A DNA stretch of 64,000 nt from BOG-224 sp963783505 (lineage in GTDB: Bacteria > Acidobacteriota > Terriglobia > Bryobacterales > Bryobacteraceae): assembly GCA_963783505.1 (NCBI GenBank), contig CAWAOP010000019.1:393430-457429 (forward strand), in the 5' to 3' direction. This document shows positions 60,349 to 64,000 of this stretch, piece after piece. The position numbers were made by a program, and so were the translations under genes. Below the pieces are notes generated by a model. That model ran no database searches, had not been told where the DNA came from, and worked only from the letters and a program-made list of their open reading frames with translations. Numbering within the stretch: the first letter of the stretch is position 1; each line of letters opens with the position of its first letter.

Positions 60349-61402
60349 ATGACCGATTTCGCCCTTTCCTGCCCGCTGCCGATCACCGGGCGCAAGACCA
60401 TCGTGCTGGGGCACGGCAGCGGCGGCAAGCTCAGCGCGCAGCTCATCCGCGAGCTGTTCCTGCCGGCCTTCGATAATCCGACTGCTCAACCGGCTCGACG
60501 ATCAGGCGGTGCTCGAAACCGGCGGGTGCCCGCATCGCCTTCACCACCGATTCCTTCGTGGTGACGCCGCTTGTTCTTCCCGGGCGGCGACATCGGCAAG
60601 CTGGCGGTTCACGGCACCATCAATGACCTCGCGATGAGCGGAGCCACCCCCATCGCGCTCAGCGCGGCGTTCATCCTGGAGGAAGGGTTCCCCATGGACG
60701 AACTGCGGCGCGTCGTGGACTCCATGGCCGAGGCGGCCAAGGCGGCCGGCGTTCCCATCGTCACCGGCGATACGAAAGTGGTGCCGCGGGGCGCGGCCGA
60801 TCGGATGTTCGTCACCACCTCCGGCGTAGGCCTGGTCCCCGACGGGCGTGAATATCTCCGCTTCCAACGCGCGGCCCGGGGGATAAGATCCTGCTCAGCG
60901 GAACGATCGCCGATCACGGAATGGCGGTGATGTCGAAACGCGAGGGATTGGAGTTCGAAGGCGCCATCGAGTCCGACACCGCCGCGCTGCATCGGTCTGG
61001 TCGCCGCGATGATTCGCCGCGGGCGAGATTCACGCGCTGCGCGATCCCACGCGCGGCGGCCTGGCGGCGACGCTGGCCGAGATCGCGGCGACGGCGGGCG
61101 TCGGCGTCGAAGCGGAAGCCTCGGCTATCCCCGTTCACGAACCCGTTCGGGCCGCATGCGAACTGCTGGGCCTGGACCCGTTGTTCGTTGCGAACGAGGG
61201 CAAACTGGTTGCATTCGTCGCCGCCGGAGAGCGCCGGCGCGGATGCTCGAAGCCATGCGCGCGCACCCGCTGGGCCGCGATGCGGTCGTGATCGGCGAAG
61301 CCGTGGCGGCGCATCCCGGCATGGTGCTGCATGAAGACGGAAGTCGGCGGCACGCGAATGGTCGATCTCCCCTTCGGCGAGCAGTTGCCGCGGATTTGCT
61401 GA
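60349..61402 (+). pseudogene. hypE: Hydrogenase maturation protein HypE, multiple frameshifts
   Basis: Makes the thiocyanate/cyanide ligand from carbamoyl-HypF product. Recognisable in three frames: IVLGHGSGGKLSAQLI, then DSFVVTPL, GDIGKLAVHGTINDLAMSGATP, VTGDTKVVPRGAADRMFV, DHGMAVMSKREGLEF, ALRDPTRGGLAATLAEIA, ANEGKLVAF, and the C-terminal RMVDLPFGEQLPRIC that carries the essential Cys, with the stop at 61400-61402. At least six single-base indels. Because every conserved segment survives, sequence error is likelier than decay. About 106 bases after the corrected hypD stop; that gap has CCGCTATCCGCCATCCG repeats. Confidence 0.85.
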
Positions 61403-61442
61403 GCGTTCCGTGTGCGGCCGGCTGGCCGGAGATCCCTTGGTC

Positions 61443-62222
61443 TCACCCGCCCGCGGAGGGACGTGCACTACGTCCGGCAACTACGGGACCGATCTGCGCC
61501 GCAATCTCCGGAAGCGTGAACGGTTTGTTTAGCCAGCCGCGAATCGGCCGGGGGGTGAAGCGCGGCGGCCCTCCTTCCGAGATCGGCAAGCAGGCGAAGA
61601 TGGGCGTGTCTGGGCTGATAGCCTTCAACTCGCCGGCGAGGTCCGCGCCCGCCAAGTCCGGCGCCGGCCAACTGACAATCACCGCACCGAACCAGCTCGG
61701 GGCCGCTTGGAAGACTTCCAATCCCTCCTCCGCGCTCCGGCACGCGGCCGTATAGTATCCGGAAAGGGCAAGCAGCATCCGGCTCAGGCGGAGGTGAGCC
61801 TCATCGGGCTCGATCAGCAGAATCCTCCGCCCCGAAGGAACGGACTGCCGGTCGGCGCGGAAATCCTCCCCGCGCCGGGGCGGCGGCGCTGGGAAGCGAG
61901 AAATAGAACCGCGTGCCGTTTCCCTCATCGGATTCGAACGCGACCTTGCCGCCCAAATAGCGCTCGCCGAACAGCTTCATACTATATGTGCCGATACCGC
62001 GTCCCCGCTCGGAGCGCGTGCTAAAGGACCTCTGGAAGATCTTTTCCTGAACATCCCGCGAGATCATCCGCGCGTTCTGGACGACAATGTGGGTGCCTGC
62101 TCTCTCCACTCAAACCAGATCTTCACCGCTCCTCCCGGCTCGGTCGCCTCGAAAGCGTTCTTCACCATGTTTCCGAGAACTCGCAGCATGAATTCGGATC
62201 GGAGTACAGACGGACGGGCTCG
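61443..62222 (-). pseudogene. Histidine kinase ATPase domain plus receiver, broken and N-truncated
   Basis: On the minus strand, about 62220-61920 encodes the end of a HATPase domain in two frames (RVLGNMVKNAFEATEPGG, then SERGRGIGTYSMKLFGERYLGGKVAFESDEGNGTRFYFSLP); 61928-61443 encodes a receiver-like domain (RRILLIEPDEAHLRLSRMLLALSGY) whose usual phosphoacceptor Asp is in VSWPAPDLAG context and looks altered. The N-terminal part of the kinase is absent: sequence becomes the PIN-toxin fragment at about 62222. Hybrid kinase remnant. Confidence 0.7.
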
Positions 62223-62510
62223 GCGCATCTGATCGATGTCGAGGCGATGAGTGCAATTCGACGGCTGGTGGCTGGCCAGCGGATCGGCGCGCACCGCAGC
62301 GAGCAATTCCTCACGGGCCTGGCGGCGCTCCCGGCCGAGCGCTATTCGCACACGCCCTTGATTGGCCGTATTTGGGAACTGCGGCACAACTTCACCGCCT
62401 ACGATGCCACCTACATAGCCTTGGCCGAAGCCATGAACGCCGTCCTCTACACCTGCGACGAGAAACTGTGCAAAGGCCACCGGGCGCGGGTCAAGCTATT
62501 AGTGAGTTGA
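62223..62510 (+). pseudogene. VapC-like PIN-domain toxin, 5'-truncated
   Basis: Encodes AHLIDVEAMSAIRRLVAGQRI ... RIWELRHNFTAYDATYIALAEAMNAVLYTCDEKL, the middle and end of a PIN-domain RNase; the acidic residues of LIDVE, AYDATY and TCDEK are the metal ligands. The N-terminal strand with the first Asp is missing and no start codon or antitoxin gene is found upstream; the reading frame joins the kinase remnant. Confidence 0.75.
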
Positions 62511-62723
62511 CGATACGCCGTTGCCTCTCGCCCCAGCCAGGTTCGCGGAACTTGCGGGATTCGCCCGGACGACGGAAGGGGGGCCTCACGGGGTGATGGC
62601 TGCCGTGCAGGTTCCGCTTGCCGCGCTTCGAGTGCACCGCGATGTCCTACCGGGCATGTTGCAGGGTATCCTGGCTGCTGAGGCGCCTCGTTCCAGCTAG
62701 CCGTTTGTGCACGAGGGCGGCGG

Positions 62724-63271
62724 AGTTGGGAGGCGGACAGAAGGACCGGGACTGGTGGGGAATCACGCTCGGCGATGCCCAGTACCGTAACTCGCAGACA
62801 CTCCGACAGAGCAAGGCCAAGTACAAATTCGTTTTTGCCCATCACGTGCTCGGCGGGGGCCGCGGCGGCACTGACGAGTCCGATCTGTACGAGTGGGGCG
62901 GCAGGAACAAGCGCGGCGATAGGAAGTTCGGCGGAAACGGCCCGGCTGGGAGTTGCCCATCCATCAACTGATGGTCAAGCACGGCGTCACGATATTCTTT
63001 CAAGGGCACGACCACCTTTTCGTCCGCCAGCAACGCGACGGAATCGTCTACCAGGAAGTGCCCATGCCCGCCGACCAGGGCTACGTTGCCTACAACGAGG
63101 ATCGCTACGAGTCAGGCATAAATCTGGCCAATTCGGGACATTTGCGGGTCACCGTGTCGCCCGCGGAGGTGAAAGTCGATTACGTTCGCTGCTACTTGCC
63201 GAAAGATGAAACGGCCGGAGCGAAAAACCGGCGAGGTCGCCTCCAGTTACACGATCAAGGCGAAAGGCTGA
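62724..63271 (+). pseudogene. Metallophosphoesterase C-terminal part, frameshifted
   Basis: Encodes KDRDWWGITLGDAQYR, KAKYKFVFAHHVLGGGRGGTDESDLYEWGG, then in another frame ELPIHQLMVKHGVTIFFQGHDHLFVRQQ and VYQEVPMPADQGYVAYN to a stop at 63269-63271. HHVLG, GHDH are the late metal-binding motifs of calcineurin-like phosphoesterases. The N-terminal half with the DxH and GNHD motifs is absent upstream. Frameshifts near 62945 and 63218. Confidence 0.8.
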
Positions 63272-63353
63272 GAGCCGCTGAGACAACCCTTTTTGGTCCC
63301 CTGGAACTGGCCGGAAAAGTCCGGTGGTGCCAGGGTTCTGAAAGAAAACGCGA

Positions 63354-64000
63354 TGAGCATGCACTTCTGGTTCGACAAACGTAATTGTCCTAGTCCTATT
63401 TGTCGGCACAACCCTCAGGCAGCGACCGAGGACAAGCAGGGCACAACAAGGGCGGCCGCAAACAGCCCCGCCAAAACTCGACCTGCCTGAACGTGCAGTC
63501 GCATCCGCTGGATATGGTCCTGGGGCGGCCCACGCGGGATTCCGTCACGCTGAGCGTGCTTGTCTACGAGGATGCCGAAGGCCGTATTGCCTACGGGACG
63601 CAGCGGGGCAGGCTCCGCCCAACGAACACCGACGATCTGAACGGCAGCCGTGAAGAGTCCGGATCGGCGGTGGTTTGCAGCCCGACACGCAGTTATCTAT
63701 ATAAGTTCCAGTCCCCGCCGTGAGAGCAGCCCCGGAGTGTGCGTTTCACACGCAGCGTTCGGGTAGTCCCTTCACCTTCACGATCACCGCGGATTCGCAT
63801 CTCGACGACCGCGTGGGCGCCGAACTCTATCGCGCACGCTGGTCAACGCGTTGGCCGACGGGCCGGATTTCAACATCGATCTCGGCGACACGTTCATGAC
63901 CGAGAAGCACCTCAACCGGGAGAACGCCGCCCGGCAATACCTGGCGCAAAGATACTATTTCGGCCAGCTTTGCCGGTCCGCGCCATTGTTCCTGGTGCTG
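63354..64000 (+). pseudogene. Metallophosphoesterase N-terminal part, frameshifted, runs off the window
   Basis: Signal-like VIVLVLFVGTTL near 63385, then DMVLGRPTRDSVTLSVLVYEDAEGRIAYGTQRG (fibronectin-like start domain), and in a third frame SPFTFTITADSHLDD and DGPDFNIDLGDTFMTEKHL, the first phosphoesterase motifs (DSH and GDT). At least three frame changes. It looks like the start of a gene of the same family as the C-terminal piece just upstream; it continues past 64000. Confidence 0.75.

Noticed and set aside
62447..62845. 132-residue minus-strand ORF
   Set aside because: Opposite the phosphoesterase fragment and PIN end; no recognisable domain.

Overview
The window is a GC-rich bacterial chromosome segment, most likely from an acidobacterium of the Solibacter/Bryobacter lineage. 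The lineage call rests on a TIGR03435-type soil-associated protein (about 32.9-33.8 kb), a VWFA-related Acidobacterial-domain protein (TIGR03436, 46.3-47.3 kb), very large Ig/NHL-repeat secreted proteins and many palindromic intergenic repeats. I saw no rRNA, tRNA, CRISPR array or complete insertion sequence. Database placement was not possible, so the lineage is inference.

Layout. 0-6.7 kb: a plus-strand signalling cassette with two heme-type sensor histidine kinases (the first cut by the window edge), two response regulators carrying glycine-cleavage-H-like domains that lack the lipoyl lysine, an NtrC-type sigma-54 activator and an archaemetzincin protease overlapping it by 4 bases. 6.7-9.2 kb: two palindromic repeat regions (the first a 20-bp-TIR element with flanking direct repeats) around a SnoaL-like lipoprotein and a FabL-like enoyl reductase. 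9.2-18.1 kb (minus): tsaE, nnrD/nnrE, a membrane SpoIIE-type phosphatase, a DUF2393-like protein, the PmbA/TldD protease pair and a TonB protein. 18.4-25 kb: leucyl aminopeptidase, then a minus-strand TolC-HlyD-EmrB-TetR drug efflux operon. 25.7-35.5 kb: HEAT-repeat protein, aconitase and cyclophilin (both apparently leaderless), 5'-nucleotidase, the TIGR03435 protein and an FHA-GAF-SpoIIE phosphatase. 35.6-40.1 kb: an exopolysaccharide-type group (PilZ-like protein, WecA-like transferase, a sugar transferase with an altered catalytic dyad, GT2). 40.2-43.6 kb (minus): HIT hydrolase, HU/IHF, ribosomal protein S1, a small peptidoglycan-hydrolase-like protein. 43.9-58.8 kb: a TPR lipoprotein, the VWA protein with an approximately 1130-residue unknown partner, and a roughly 2630-residue Ig/NHL/dockerin-like secreted protein. 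58.9-61.4 kb: hypC-hypD-hypE. 61.4-64 kb: broken pieces of a histidine kinase/receiver, a PIN toxin and two metallophosphoesterases.

Sequence quality matters here. At least eight otherwise well-conserved genes are broken by single-base indels that leave the downstream protein intact in another frame (SpoIIE phosphatase, tonB, pepA, emrB-like transporter, 47-50.7 kb protein, Ig/NHL giant, hypD twice), and hypE plus the last 2.5 kb hold many more. Conservation continues across each break, so uncorrected indels are the simplest explanation; genuine gene decay is the alternative. The right end also joins several 5'-truncated genes and may be chimeric.

How parts work together. The left cassette looks like redox or ligand sensing at the periplasmic face (heme c motifs in the kinase), phosphotransfer to receiver/H-like proteins and to a sigma-54 activator, with a protease as a co-expressed product. 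The efflux operon is a complete tripartite pump with its own TetR. The 36-40 kb group is consistent with lipid-linked polysaccharide assembly.
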